Shown here: one piece after another, positions 17,524 through 26,456 of the stretch
Layout: each line of letters begins with the position of its first letter
Numbering within the stretch: the stretch's first letter is position 1
Assembly: GCA_023138975.1 (NCBI GenBank)
Contig: JAGLON010000004.1
Location: forward strand, 1-64,000
Reading direction: 5' to 3'
Source of the DNA: Candidatus Zixiibacteriota bacterium
GTDB lineage: Bacteria > Zixibacteria > MSB-5A5 > GN15 > JAAZOE01
Length of the DNA stretch: 64,000 bases
Notes under the pieces: model-generated
What the model saw: only the letters and a program-made list of their open reading frames with translations
Database searches by the model: none
Told to the model about the DNA's origin: nothing
Made by a program: the position numbers and the translations under genes

Positions 17524-19929
17524 TTATTCCTCTACCCCGTTTTTACGCTTTTTTCTCGGTATAAAGTTACCGCCAATTGCTCCCGCTATGGCAAGTAATA
17601 ATCCCGCCCACGTTAGCATCTTCCCGGTAGCATACGTACTGGAGACATATTTAAACTCCACGGTATGCTTACCGGCAGGTAAAACTACACCCCGGAAGGA
17701 CGTATTCGCTTTATACACCTTAACTTCATTTCCGTCGATAAATGCTTTCCATGACGGATACCAGTTGTCACCCAAGATTAAAATGCCATCGGCCTGAGAC
17801 GTTGTTGTGAGCCTTATATAGTCGTTTTCATAGGTTTCCACATTTACTGTATCAGCTGTATAGACAGCGGTATCTTTAGTTGGAGTAATTTCCGGACTCT
17901 TCTCAAGGACTACTGAATGGTTTACATCAAATCCCTGAGTCAGGACATCTCGTCGAGCCAGACTGTCAACACTGTTGACTATCCAATCGTGAACAATATA
18001 TGCTCGCTCATTGGCCAGAGGATTTTCATAGACCTGAAAACTCTGATACTTATGCACCAAATTGAACCCTACCGATTCCAATTGATTGCCTCGCACAGGA
18101 GACCCCGGAGTAATTAAAACATATTTTGTATTGGTAATATTCATGAGATTGATGTTAAACATATTCCTCATCGGAGTGCCGCCGATAAGCTTCTGGAACC
18201 AACGCGGCTGGTTTCCGTGGTACGAAGTCATTTCCTCAATCCCAAAATACGGCAGGTAATTGGTCGGCAGGTATCGGCCAGATAAATCAAGCACCCGATA
18301 TTTACCGGGCAAACTTTTAAAATAATCGACTAAAGGACTTTTGGCGAAAATAGTCTGCGGGTCATACGTCTTGATAAACTGTTTATCAAAACGATAGGCG
18401 TCGATAAACGCAAAAAGTACAATACCGGTTAGGAAAACTGCTGCAATTTTTTTCTTACTATACAACCAAATTAAAGCCGCCGGAACAATCAGAAAGAAGA
18501 AAGTCTTCCAGAATCCTGCCGTAATTGCCGGCAGGTGACTCGAAAGCACAAAATTCTTTTGCGCCGGCATACCGTTGTAAAAAACCGATTTATAAAATCC
18601 GATTGCGGATTCTGCCGAGGCTGAAAAGAATAACGCACCTAACAGGACTATACCGGGTAAGCCAAACACAGTTAGCAGAAACAGTCGGCTATCCTTACTT
18701 TTCAGCTTGCGGCTGTTTTCAAGAATAAAATCCATTCCAAAGGCGGCCAGTAATGAAATCGAGAAAGAAAAGATGAACATTATCATCGACCAGGCTCGGG
18801 TCGATTTCACATTGGGTATCAGATTGTAGAATAAATAGAAGAACCAGGTATTACTCGCCATTGCATAGATAAAGGCAAACAATGCCAATCCGGCAAAAAA
18901 CCAGGTCTTCTTGCGCCGTACCATCATAACGCCGATTAACGCCACCATAAGCGGTACTGCTCCGGCATATTCAGAATTATCCTTAAAGGCATTTCTGCCC
19001 CAATAACTCGCGCCTTTCTCGCCGTTCACTCCGCAGAATTCCGGCACAAGCAGTGACATTGCTTCCTCAGGATGCATCGACCATGACTTAGCCCATTCGT
19101 CTCCCCGCTTCTCATCAGCTCGAGGAGAATAATTCTTTACATAGGTATATCCGGGATAGAAATGAATCGCCGAAATCGCCAGTCCCAGCACGACCGCCCA
19201 TACGAAAAGTGCGGAAGGTTTTATCAATGCCGGAACAGATTTTGATTCGATAAATTTCAAGACCAGCTTAAAAACGGAGTAGAAAGCGCAAACCCAGAGG
19301 ACATAGTAAGCCATTTGCGGATGCGGAGTCAGAATAATCAGCCCGATAGTCAATCCTAACAATGAGAAATAAACCAATGGTTTTCGCTCGAAAGCAAGTT
19401 CTATAAACATCAGAGTCAGCGGAAAAAGCGCTGTGACAAACATCTTGCCGTCATGTCCCGGAGCTACTTGAGAAACAAAATAGGCGGCAAACATATAAGA
19501 AACGGCCGATAAAGCGGCAGCCAACTGCGAACGGCCGAATGTCCGGGCGCAAAAGAACATAGTTATTCCGGCAAGAAAGACGTGAATCAGGAGATTCCAA
19601 CCCCAGGCCCTGAAGACATTGATAACCAGCAAGAGTTTTGAAAACGGATAGAACGTATCACCGTGAAAACCATCAATATATGGAATACCGCAAAACTGAT
19701 AGGGATTCCAGACAGGAACTTTACCAGTCTCGGCATAATAATCAGCATAAAACCCGCGAAAAAACATACCAGCCTGAACAGTATCCGAACCATAAAGACC
19801 TTTATCAGAGAAGACAAAGCCGCTAAACAGTGAGATAACCGCAGCAAACAGAACGATAAACAGAATCGCTGTAAATATATAATTATTGGAAATGAGATTC
19901 CCGATTTTCATATCTTTTTTATTCGCCAC
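17524..19929 (-). CDS. YfhO-family membrane protein, putative glycosyltransferase
   Basis: The chain of about 801 residues has a GT-C-like layout. A first helix is followed by a large loop holding GSDTVQAGMFFRG and PVWNPYQFCGIPYIDGFHGD. Some 11-12 further helices follow, and a C-terminal soluble domain ends with a last helix and a Lys/Arg-rich tail. That domain includes LILGDNWYPSWKAFIDG, the YfhO hallmark. YfhO homologues add sugars to lipoteichoic acids or other surface glycans from polyprenyl-phosphate donors. I chose GTG at 19929 because GGAGA lies 6 bases before it. An ATG at 19911 is possible, and the longer frame to 19989 has no signal. Confidence 0.87.
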   Translation of the reverse strand: MANKKDMKIGNLISNNYIFTAILFIVLFAAVISLFSGFVFSDKGLYGSDTVQAGMFFRGFYADYYAETGKVPVWNPYQFCGIPYIDGFHGDTFYPFSKLLLVINVFRAWGWNLLIHVFLAGITMFFCARTFGRSQLAAALSAVSYMFAAYFVSQVAPGHDGKMFVTALFPLTLMFIELAFERKPLVYFSLLGLTIGLIILTPHPQMAYYVLWVCAFYSVFKLVLKFIESKSVPALIKPSALFVWAVVLGLAISAIHFYPGYTYVKNYSPRADEKRGDEWAKSWSMHPEEAMSLLVPEFCGVNGEKGASYWGRNAFKDNSEYAGAVPLMVALIGVMMVRRKKTWFFAGLALFAFIYAMASNTWFFYLFYNLIPNVKSTRAWSMIMFIFSFSISLLAAFGMDFILENSRKLKSKDSRLFLLTVFGLPGIVLLGALFFSASAESAIGFYKSVFYNGMPAQKNFVLSSHLPAITAGFWKTFFFLIVPAALIWLYSKKKIAAVFLTGIVLFAFIDAYRFDKQFIKTYDPQTIFAKSPLVDYFKSLPGKYRVLDLSGRYLPTNYLPYFGIEEMTSYHGNQPRWFQKLIGGTPMRNMFNINLMNITNTKYVLITPGSPVRGNQLESVGFNLVHKYQSFQVYENPLANERAYIVHDWIVNSVDSLARRDVLTQGFDVNHSVVLEKSPEITPTKDTAVYTADTVNVETYENDYIRLTTTSQADGILILGDNWYPSWKAFIDGNEVKVYKANTSFRGVVLPAGKHTVEFKYVSSTYATGKMLTWAGLLLAIAGAIGGNFIPRKKRKNGVEE

Positions 19930-20887
19930 TTGATTTCTCCGATGATTTAATTCGTAATGCAATAAGAGCACTGATTGCTTCAGCCACAATCAGCCACAAT
20001 CTTGCTGCAATTGCGATTGCCGATGCAACGCCAGCTCCAAAAAACGGCATGAGCATTATTTCCATCATGGCTTCTCTTGGCCCAACTCCACCCGGCGCGA
20101 ATAGTACTAAATATCCAATTTGATATGCCAATAAAAAAATAGCTATCATCGGCATCATTGGAGCTGCCTGCTCACTTATAGCCCTAACAAAGAGCCAGAA
20201 TGAAAAACCATACAACGTCCAACATAAAAAATAACCAGCATAGATTTTTATTGCAAGGAATTTATTAATTTGAATAGATATCGGTTTTCTCTTTAATAGG
20301 ACAAATAACTTGTTTAGTATTGTTTCTAGTGGCTTGGGGTAAAACACAACAAAACCAGACAGTACAATAATTGCCACAATCGCCAAAACCAATCCCGTCG
20401 AGAAGTACGGTATGGCCGCATACTTTTCGTAACTTGCAGGATGTAGCAGCAAAAATAGCCCACTCACAAGAAAACAAGAAGGAATAGCAAAAATTTGAGA
20501 TAATCCGAAAATCGTAACCGCTTCTTCTTCAGTTACTCCCTCTCGCTTAGCCAGATAAATCACTCCAAACATTTGCCAAATCTTCCCGGGGATGTATCGA
20601 CCTAGATTGGCCAGATATGCAATTTTAAAAGATATCGGATATGAAATGTTTCGACCCAGCGTTCCTAAGACTATTTTCCACACAGAAGAGAATACAAAAA
20701 ATGTAAACATTACTGAAATAAGTGAAGCGGCAAGTAAATAATAATTTATCTGCCAACTATAGGTGATGACTTTGTCCCAGTTAGCAATTATTTGTCGTCC
20801 AATAAAATAAAATATCAGAAGCAAAATTGCAGATTGAATAAAATACTTGAATACTTTTTTTGCCTTATAATTCACCTTAATTATCAC
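19919..20887 (-). CDS. Lysylphosphatidylglycerol-synthase-type transmembrane protein (UPF0104/AglD-like)
   Basis: A 322-residue polytopic protein with about eight helices and no catalytic soluble domain. It carries GRYIPGKIWQMFGV in the first half and APGGVGPREAMMEIML near the end, the hallmark of the LPG-synthase-TM/UPF0104 family. In glycan clusters such proteins are thought to act as lipid flippases or helper factors (inference). The 3' end overlaps the YfhO gene and its 5' end overlaps the GT4 gene by 11 bases. By eye the DNA is more A+T-rich than the genes on either side. Confidence 0.85.
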   Translation of the reverse strand: MIIKVNYKAKKVFKYFIQSAILLLIFYFIGRQIIANWDKVITYSWQINYYLLAASLISVMFTFFVFSSVWKIVLGTLGRNISYPISFKIAYLANLGRYIPGKIWQMFGVIYLAKREGVTEEEAVTIFGLSQIFAIPSCFLVSGLFLLLHPASYEKYAAIPYFSTGLVLAIVAIIVLSGFVVFYPKPLETILNKLFVLLKRKPISIQINKFLAIKIYAGYFLCWTLYGFSFWLFVRAISEQAAPMMPMIAIFLLAYQIGYLVLFAPGGVGPREAMMEIMLMPFFGAGVASAIAIAARLWLIVAEAISALIALRIKSSEKSSGE

Positions 20888-22067
20888 TCCGTCTAATTAT
20901 CTGGTCAAACAATTGGTAAACTTTTTCCACTATTACTGGAGTACCAAATTTTTCAGTAGCAATACAATGAGCCTCTTTCCCAAGTCTCTTCTTCAACTCT
21001 ATATCCAGAATAATCGATTTCATATGTTTGGCCAACATATTTACATCACCAAGGTCAATCAGTAGCCCATTGACGTCATGGCGCAATACGTCAGTGATGC
21101 CACCCGACTTCGAACCAATGACAGGACGACCGGTAAGACCTGCCTCAACCAAAATCAAGCCAAAACCTTCGCCCTCAGAAACTAACAAAACACAATCACA
21201 TTCTTGGTAAAGCTGAGCCAGCTTTTGCTGCGCAACCAGAGGACCAATAGTAAAGCTCTCAGCAATTCCCTTTTCTTGAGTAACTTGATGTAATTCTGTC
21301 TTCAGGGGACCTTCACCAACCATTATTATATTAAACTTCAATCCTTCCTTATTCAGAATATCTGCGGCATAAACAATATCGAAAAGTCTCTTTTGTCTCG
21401 TATATCGTGCAACAGAGAGAAATATCGGTATTTCTTTTGGTTTGAATTCCTTCAATGGGAAATGTTCCATACCAACAGGCATGGGTATGATATCTATTTT
21501 ATCCGGCTTTATATAAGGTACTCTTTTAATTAGTTGCTCTTTTAAGAAAGTTGAAACAACCGTTGCCCGTGAGGTTCTCTTATATACATACTTACTTAAT
21601 TTCCCAGTTATGCCCGGTTTGCTCAATAGCGCTATATCAGTTCCATGTGATGAGATGACCAATGGGATTCCTAGTTTCTGAGCTATCCGAGCTGCTGCTA
21701 ATCCCGGAGGTATCCACCAGTTAGCCCAAATCAGGTCAGCCTTTTCTTCCCGACAAACTTTTAGAGCAAATGAATAAAATGATTTAAGCAATCCCAAGAA
21801 AACAAACTTGGCAAAAAGCGACTTGGCGACTTCTTCGTGCATATGTCCTGAATAGACCAAAGGCTTGATATTGGAAAAGGGATAACTAAACCGTTTGATT
21901 TTAACCCCATCAATGACATCATTAGTCAGCAACCCCGGGGCATGAGGACAGACAACTGTAATCTCAATGCCTTTTTCAATCAACCCGGAAGACAAACGAT
22001 GTAGATATAATGCGGTCAGATCTCCCTGACGACGAATATAATTATGCGTGATGACAACAACTTTCAA
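20877..22067 (-). CDS. Glycosyltransferase family 4
   Basis: This 396-residue GT-B enzyme has an N-terminal acceptor domain (VVITHNYIRRQGD, LIWANWWIPPGLAA, ISSHGTDIALL). The C-terminal nucleotide-sugar domain shows FLSVARYTRQKRLFDIVYAA, MVGEGPLKTEL and the EX7E motif (SEGEGFGLILVEAGLTGRPVI). It would add a sugar to a lipid-linked glycan at the cytosolic face. It overlaps the flippase-like gene by 11 bases and follows the next GT2 gene after 8 bases. Donor and acceptor are unknown. Confidence 0.9.
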   Translation of the reverse strand: MKVVVITHNYIRRQGDLTALYLHRLSSGLIEKGIEITVVCPHAPGLLTNDVIDGVKIKRFSYPFSNIKPLVYSGHMHEEVAKSLFAKFVFLGLLKSFYSFALKVCREEKADLIWANWWIPPGLAAARIAQKLGIPLVISSHGTDIALLSKPGITGKLSKYVYKRTSRATVVSTFLKEQLIKRVPYIKPDKIDIIPMPVGMEHFPLKEFKPKEIPIFLSVARYTRQKRLFDIVYAADILNKEGLKFNIIMVGEGPLKTELHQVTQEKGIAESFTIGPLVAQQKLAQLYQECDCVLLVSEGEGFGLILVEAGLTGRPVIGSKSGGITDVLRHDVNGLLIDLGDVNMLAKHMKSIILDIELKKRLGKEAHCIATEKFGTPVIVEKVYQLFDQIIRRSDN

Positions 22068-22075
22068 AAGCCTGT

Positions 22076-23035
22076 TTAGTCCTTATCATCGCGTTGACGG
22101 AGTTCGAGACGCCGAATGGAATGCCGAACACCAGATAATTCCTCTTTAATGGACGCCAATCCTTCGGCCAAAAAGCCAAGGATAAACGACAGCCCACCCA
22201 AGATCATTAATAAAATCACTAAATATAGTAACGGCCGCAGACCAATATCCATGATAAACCTGAGATACATCGCGACTATACCAACTAAAATTCCTGACCC
22301 GATTAAAAACCCGCCAATAATACCGAAGAACAGTAACGGTTTTCGAAGTAGTGTCAGTTGAGATTTTACCGCCAGCATATCCAGAATCCCAACCGGTATC
22401 CGGGCTAATCCGGAAAACTTTGACGACCCGCTATATCGCTCATAAAGAGGCATCTTCACTTCATCAACCCGGTACCCTTGCTCAACGGCTAAGGCGACCA
22501 GATAGCGATGCCAGTCTTTGCGCAGAAAAATATCCTCTACAACTTGACGCCGAAATGCCTTTACCGAATTGAGGTCGTGAACTTTTAGATTAAATAATCG
22601 CCGCGAAAGAGTGTTATAGACCTTGGAAACAAATCGCTTACTGTATTTCCCCTGTTTCCAGCCAGTAACAAGATCATTCCCCTCATCGATTTTTGAAATC
22701 ATGGCCGGAATATCCTCAGGCTTATACTGTAAATCAGCCGGGTAAAAGACAAAGATATCTCCCAAAGCCATATCAAAACCAGTCTGAAGTGCCTCAGTAA
22801 GGCCTCGATTATTCCCATGAGACACAATTTGTAAAAAACTATAGTTATCGACCAAAGCATTAAGTTTTACCGCTGTGGAATCGGTTGAACCGTCATCAAT
22901 TATGATAACCTCAAAAGAAAAACTGACATTGTCGCCCATTTCCTTAAACTGACGGCATAACTCATCGACATTCCCTTCTTCGTTATAAGCGGGAACAATG
23001 ACCGAAATGCGTGGATTATTCTTTAATTGGCTCAT
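22076..23035 (-). CDS. Membrane-anchored GT2, polyprenyl-phosphate glycosyltransferase (ArnC/DpgS-like)
   Basis: The 319-residue protein has a GT-A domain (RISVIVPAYNEEGNVDEL, IIDDGSTDST, GNNRGLTEALQTGFD, VFYPADLQYKPEDIP, HDLNSVKAFRR). Two C-terminal membrane helices follow (about 235-255 and 267-290) and then a charged tail. This is the architecture of ArnC/GtrB enzymes that make undecaprenyl-phosphate sugars. The usual Asp-x-Asp or Asp-Ala-Asp is replaced by Pro-Ala-Asp-Leu-Gln, as in some ArnC relatives. It overlaps the downstream GT4 region closely and its start overlaps the large GT39-type gene by 20 bases. Confidence 0.88.
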   Translation of the reverse strand: MSQLKNNPRISVIVPAYNEEGNVDELCRQFKEMGDNVSFSFEVIIIDDGSTDSTAVKLNALVDNYSFLQIVSHGNNRGLTEALQTGFDMALGDIFVFYPADLQYKPEDIPAMISKIDEGNDLVTGWKQGKYSKRFVSKVYNTLSRRLFNLKVHDLNSVKAFRRQVVEDIFLRKDWHRYLVALAVEQGYRVDEVKMPLYERYSGSSKFSGLARIPVGILDMLAVKSQLTLLRKPLLFFGIIGGFLIGSGILVGIVAMYLRFIMDIGLRPLLYLVILLMILGGLSFILGFLAEGLASIKEELSGVRHSIRRLELRQRDDKD

Positions 23036-25154
23036 TATCTATATTTTCTCCGGACTGCTTTATATCTGATTCATCGTCAAAATCTATATATCCTAAATTA
23101 TATATTGACGCTTTTCCCTGGGCTTGTACACCCAGCAAATTATAATTATCATCACCGGTTTCAGATGCTTTTCCAATATAGGCTTTGCTCAACATATAAT
23201 GAAGCGAAAAATCAGTCGGAGACGACTCGATTGACAGCTTGGCATACTTAATAGCTTCATCATAGTCATTCAGCATATAGGATTTATACGCCACCTGTTT
23301 ATTCGCGACCATATTATCCGGATAAATTCGAAGAAACCTCTCAATATAGAAATCGCCCGAATCGACATTACTTTGCTCATAAAACATAACTGACTTCTCA
23401 AAGCTTGATGGAAAATACCGGGCCGCTTCCGGATTTCCAGTTGCATAAGCAATCCTAAAAACTGTGATTTTTCGGCAGTTTATATAATACTGGCAAACTT
23501 TCTTAGCCCGATTCATTATTTCGGGATAAATCTCCCGGGCTGCCGTTTCATTAGAACGTTCCAGGGCTAAATGAGTAATAGGATATTTCTTAAATAGCAG
23601 AGTATCCGGGCGACTAGTCCCGAAAATATGTATTACGCATCCGAGTGAATTGTCAAGGGCCATGGCAGGGCCGAACGGCCCCGATATAACAGCCGCAGGA
23701 GTCAATATCTTGCCCAAATCAATTGATGCCTGTTCACCGGTAAAAAGCGGTGTCTTCGCCCAATCGGTATAATTCCTGACATTATAAACAAGAGAAACTA
23801 AGACAAGTGAGCCAACCATGCAATATCTTACAAAGGCTGGAAGTTCAAAAAGAAGATTCTTCCGTTTCCATGAAAAGAGATAGAGAATAATCACCGCCGG
23901 AGCCACAACACCAAGAACATAGGGAGAGTAATTTTTGAAATAAAACTTATGGCCCATATAGTTTGATACCGAATCGGCCAACTGGAATAACAAGACAAAC
24001 AGGAAGACAAATAACAAGCTATTGAATATGATGGAACGATTGGAAAAATCGAATTTCTTGCGGTTAATGAAGTAACTAATAGCGAAGGCGGCCAATCCAC
24101 TAAGGGGGAAAATCATACTAATCTGATACCGCAGCGGCTGATAATTCCATGGCATTTGAGCAATATAAATGCCTACTAACCAGGCGGCGATGGCAACCAT
24201 AAGACCATTATCAGTTTTATCTTCCAAAACCGTCTGCTTTTTCCTGAAAATCGAGCCTGCTAAGACAATTAAACCAGCCACAGCGCCGATACTAATGGCC
24301 GGCATCCGATCGAAGAACTCGGTATCTTTACCGAATATAGTCATCTTCCAGAAAAACTTAGAAAATGACAGCATTCCCTCCGGAGCGCCATACAGACCAA
24401 AAGCTTGTTCGCCGACATACCCAGCCACTGATTCAGCATTTGGAGAGAAAATAAAAAGGTACCAGCTAACAGAACATATGGAAAACCCGGCTATCATGAA
24501 AAGTAATTGCTTCCAACTGTTTTCATCGTTGATATAAAATATTTTATATAAGTAGTAAACGGCGGGAGCGCATAGAAAAGCCAAGCCGATAACTTTGCCA
24601 AAAACTATCGATGCGGCAGTTAAAAAGCCCCACAGAAAATGACCTATTAGTTTCTTTTCCCACATGGCCAGACAAAACAATCCGGCAATAAACAGGAAAT
24701 TCATGCCTACTTCTAAAAACGGTCTTCTCCCGAAAAATATATGCAGGAAATTTATCGCTATAAAAAACAACATTAACAGCGCGGCCTTATTCCCCGCTGA
24801 TTTACGAATCACGAAATAGAATAAGAGTAGAGAAAAAATAGAAAGTAACGCCGCAGTCAGATTTCCTTGAAATGTTCCCGCACCAAAGACCCCATAAACT
24901 AACCGGCTGAAACCCGATATCAGTGAAAACTGATACGTTACAAACCGATTGTCTCCATGCGGATTCCAACTATCCTGCAGGATATCATTTCGGGCAAATA
25001 TCGTATATTGCGGAGGATCAGTCTCTATTCCCTGAGAAAAAGTTATCCCTTGAGGAGGATCAGCATTCAGAGAATACATCCGGGCTGATATTGCTATCAC
25101 AATGATAGCGAAAAATATCACCCATTCTTTTTTTAGAGATATATTCTTTAGCAC
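23016..25154 (-). CDS. GT39/ArnT-like membrane glycosyltransferase with C-terminal TPR domain
   Basis: A 712-residue protein with about eleven helices. The first loop holds RMYSLNADPPQGITFSQGIE, then TDPPQY, YQFSLISGFSRLVYGVFG and FFGRRPFLEVGMNFLF, a layout typical of polyprenyl-phosphate-sugar dependent GT-C enzymes. From about residue 595 a soluble tail begins. It includes FLRIYPDNMVANKQVAYKS and LNDYDEAIKYAKLSIES, which look like two or three tetratricopeptide repeats. This fusion is unusual and may dock partners on the periplasmic side. The gene starts a long minus-strand glycan operon. A promoter lies 23-52 bases upstream. Confidence 0.82.
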   Translation of the reverse strand: MLKNISLKKEWVIFFAIIVIAISARMYSLNADPPQGITFSQGIETDPPQYTIFARNDILQDSWNPHGDNRFVTYQFSLISGFSRLVYGVFGAGTFQGNLTAALLSIFSLLLFYFVIRKSAGNKAALLMLFFIAINFLHIFFGRRPFLEVGMNFLFIAGLFCLAMWEKKLIGHFLWGFLTAASIVFGKVIGLAFLCAPAVYYLYKIFYINDENSWKQLLFMIAGFSICSVSWYLFIFSPNAESVAGYVGEQAFGLYGAPEGMLSFSKFFWKMTIFGKDTEFFDRMPAISIGAVAGLIVLAGSIFRKKQTVLEDKTDNGLMVAIAAWLVGIYIAQMPWNYQPLRYQISMIFPLSGLAAFAISYFINRKKFDFSNRSIIFNSLLFVFLFVLLFQLADSVSNYMGHKFYFKNYSPYVLGVVAPAVIILYLFSWKRKNLLFELPAFVRYCMVGSLVLVSLVYNVRNYTDWAKTPLFTGEQASIDLGKILTPAAVISGPFGPAMALDNSLGCVIHIFGTSRPDTLLFKKYPITHLALERSNETAAREIYPEIMNRAKKVCQYYINCRKITVFRIAYATGNPEAARYFPSSFEKSVMFYEQSNVDSGDFYIERFLRIYPDNMVANKQVAYKSYMLNDYDEAIKYAKLSIESSPTDFSLHYMLSKAYIGKASETGDDNYNLLGVQAQGKASIYNLGYIDFDDESDIKQSGENIDNEPIKE

Positions 25155-25176
25155 GTTTTAGATTCTTCTAATCCCG

Positions 25177-25206
25177 GTTATAAAACGTTATCCCATGGAC
25201 AGTCAA
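25177..25206 (-). promoter_or_regulatory. Promoter of the glycan-transferase operon
   Basis: On the minus strand TTGACT (25201-25206) and TATAAC (25177-25182) are 18 bases apart. A second possible pair, TTGACC and TACATT, lies just upstream. Transcripts would enter the 712-residue transferase gene and run through the GT2/GT4 block. Confidence 0.6.
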
Positions 25207-25382
25207 TGTAGCCTCAAAGAATTTCAGGGTCAAGTGCTTATTATTGCTCATCTTATTTTCATATTTCCCACTTTATAACTGCCGCATTAATTAAAAAAAG
25301 TGCTTGCGAAATATCGCTTTTTTTGCGTCATACAGAGAAACAAAATATTAGCCGAATTGATTCGTAGCCTGAGGAGTGTAAT

Positions 25383-25811
25383 ATGAGCACAGTTAAAGAT
25401 GGCGATACCGTCAAAGTTCATTATACAGGAAAATTAGAAGACGATACCGTCTTTGACAGCTCGGAAGGTCGAGATCCGTTATCATTTAAAATCGGCGCGG
25501 GAAATGTCATACCCGGCTTTGAAAATGGCGTCACCGGCATGGCTGTCGGAGACAAAAAAACGGTTACGATTCCAGTCGATGAAGCCTATGGTCCCCGTCG
25601 TGAAGAAATGATGGCCAAAGTTGAAAAGAGTAAATTTCCCGACGATATCGTGCCGGAAATTGGGCAAAAACTTCAAATGCAACAGCCGGACAATTCAGTT
25701 GTCAACGTGGAAATCGTTGACGTTCAGGATGACGAAGTTACCCTCGACGCTAATCACCCATTAGCCGGAAAAGTTCTGATATTTGATTTGGAACTAGTAG
25801 AAATAGCATAG
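25383..25811 (+). CDS. FKBP-type peptidyl-prolyl isomerase, SlyD/SlpA type
   Basis: This 142-residue cytosolic protein opens with DTVKVHYTGKLEDDTVFDSS and continues GAGNVIPGFENGVTGMAVG and DEAYGPRREEM. An insert-in-flap chaperone domain (about 70-125) is followed by the closing strand VLIFDLELVEI. It isomerises prolyl bonds and acts as a folding helper. Unlike E. coli SlyD it lacks a His-rich metal-binding tail, so it is closer to SlpA. It has GAGGAG 6 bases before ATG and a terminator right after it, suggesting a one-gene unit against the local minus-strand trend. Confidence 0.94.
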   Translation: MSTVKDGDTVKVHYTGKLEDDTVFDSSEGRDPLSFKIGAGNVIPGFENGVTGMAVGDKKTVTIPVDEAYGPRREEMMAKVEKSKFPDDIVPEIGQKLQMQQPDNSVVNVEIVDVQDDEVTLDANHPLAGKVLIFDLELVEIA

Positions 25812-25819
25812 TCAAGCTC

Positions 25820-25857
25820 ACTCCCTTCGTTTTTTACGGAGGGAGTTTTCTTCTTTT
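25820..25857 (+). terminator. Intrinsic terminator of the FKBP gene
   Basis: An 11-bp stem (ACTCCCTTCGT at 25820-25830 with ACGGAGGGAGT at 25836-25846, one G-T wobble) is followed by TTTTCTTCTTTT. Confidence 0.88.
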
Positions 25858-25866
25858 ATCAAATTT

Positions 25867-26352
25867 TTGCCACATTCATCTAACAAAACTCTGATTTTTT
25901 CCGATAATGAAGTAAGTACAAAAGGGGTAATTATTTATAAGATTACAGAAACAGATTACGGTTTCCATATCCTCTTTACTGGAAAAACGCCCATCCAGGA
26001 GTGGGAAGAATGGTACAGTGAATCGAGAGAGATATTAGCCAAACACAAAGGCGATTTCTCGGTACTTATTGATATGCGTAATATTGTCCCCCCGGATAAT
26101 AAATCTCGGGAGGTTTGCAGCAAAGGACAACGTTTATATAAGAACTATGGCATGGCTCGCTCCGTAGTCATCTTCAACAGTCCGGTAATTACTCAACAGT
26201 TTAAGCAAATTGCCCACGAAACTGGAATTTACAAATATGAACGATATATCGATTCTTCTCACGTATCCAATTGGGAAACGATTGCCATGGATTGGCTGAT
26301 TAAATCAATTGACCCCGATAAAAAACCGTTTGAACGAAGCGAATACTTATAA
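25867..26352 (+). CDS. Small SpoIIAA/STAS-like protein of unknown function
   Basis: A 161-residue soluble protein, with no signal peptide or helices. The pattern of a short strand, GFHILFTGKTPIQEWEEW, then FSVLIDMRNI, SVVIFNSPVI and KYERYID is that of SpoIIAA-like/STAS folds with alternating strands and helices. The start is uncertain. The longest frame opens with TTG at 25867, only some ten bases after the FKBP terminator and without a clear ribosome-binding site; no ATG occurs for the first 100 residues. The transcript start must therefore lie inside or just past the terminator, or the gene depends on read-through. Role unknown. Confidence 0.6.
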   Translation: MPHSSNKTLIFSDNEVSTKGVIIYKITETDYGFHILFTGKTPIQEWEEWYSESREILAKHKGDFSVLIDMRNIVPPDNKSREVCSKGQRLYKNYGMARSVVIFNSPVITQQFKQIAHETGIYKYERYIDSSHVSNWETIAMDWLIKSIDPDKKPFERSEYL

Positions 26353-26360
26353 TAAATAAA

Positions 26361-26390
26361 AAAAACGGCTTTAGCAACCGGCTTTTTTAC
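26361..26390 (+). terminator. Possible terminator after the STAS-like gene
   Basis: A short bulged stem (CGG-TT at 26366-26371 with AA-CCG at 26376-26380) is followed by GC and six T. It is weak but in the right place. Confidence 0.4.
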
Positions 26391-26456
26391 TACTTTTACT
26401 TTGAAGCGAGAATTCTTGTTTCCCCACAGCATTAATACAGGAAATATCAATCGTTC

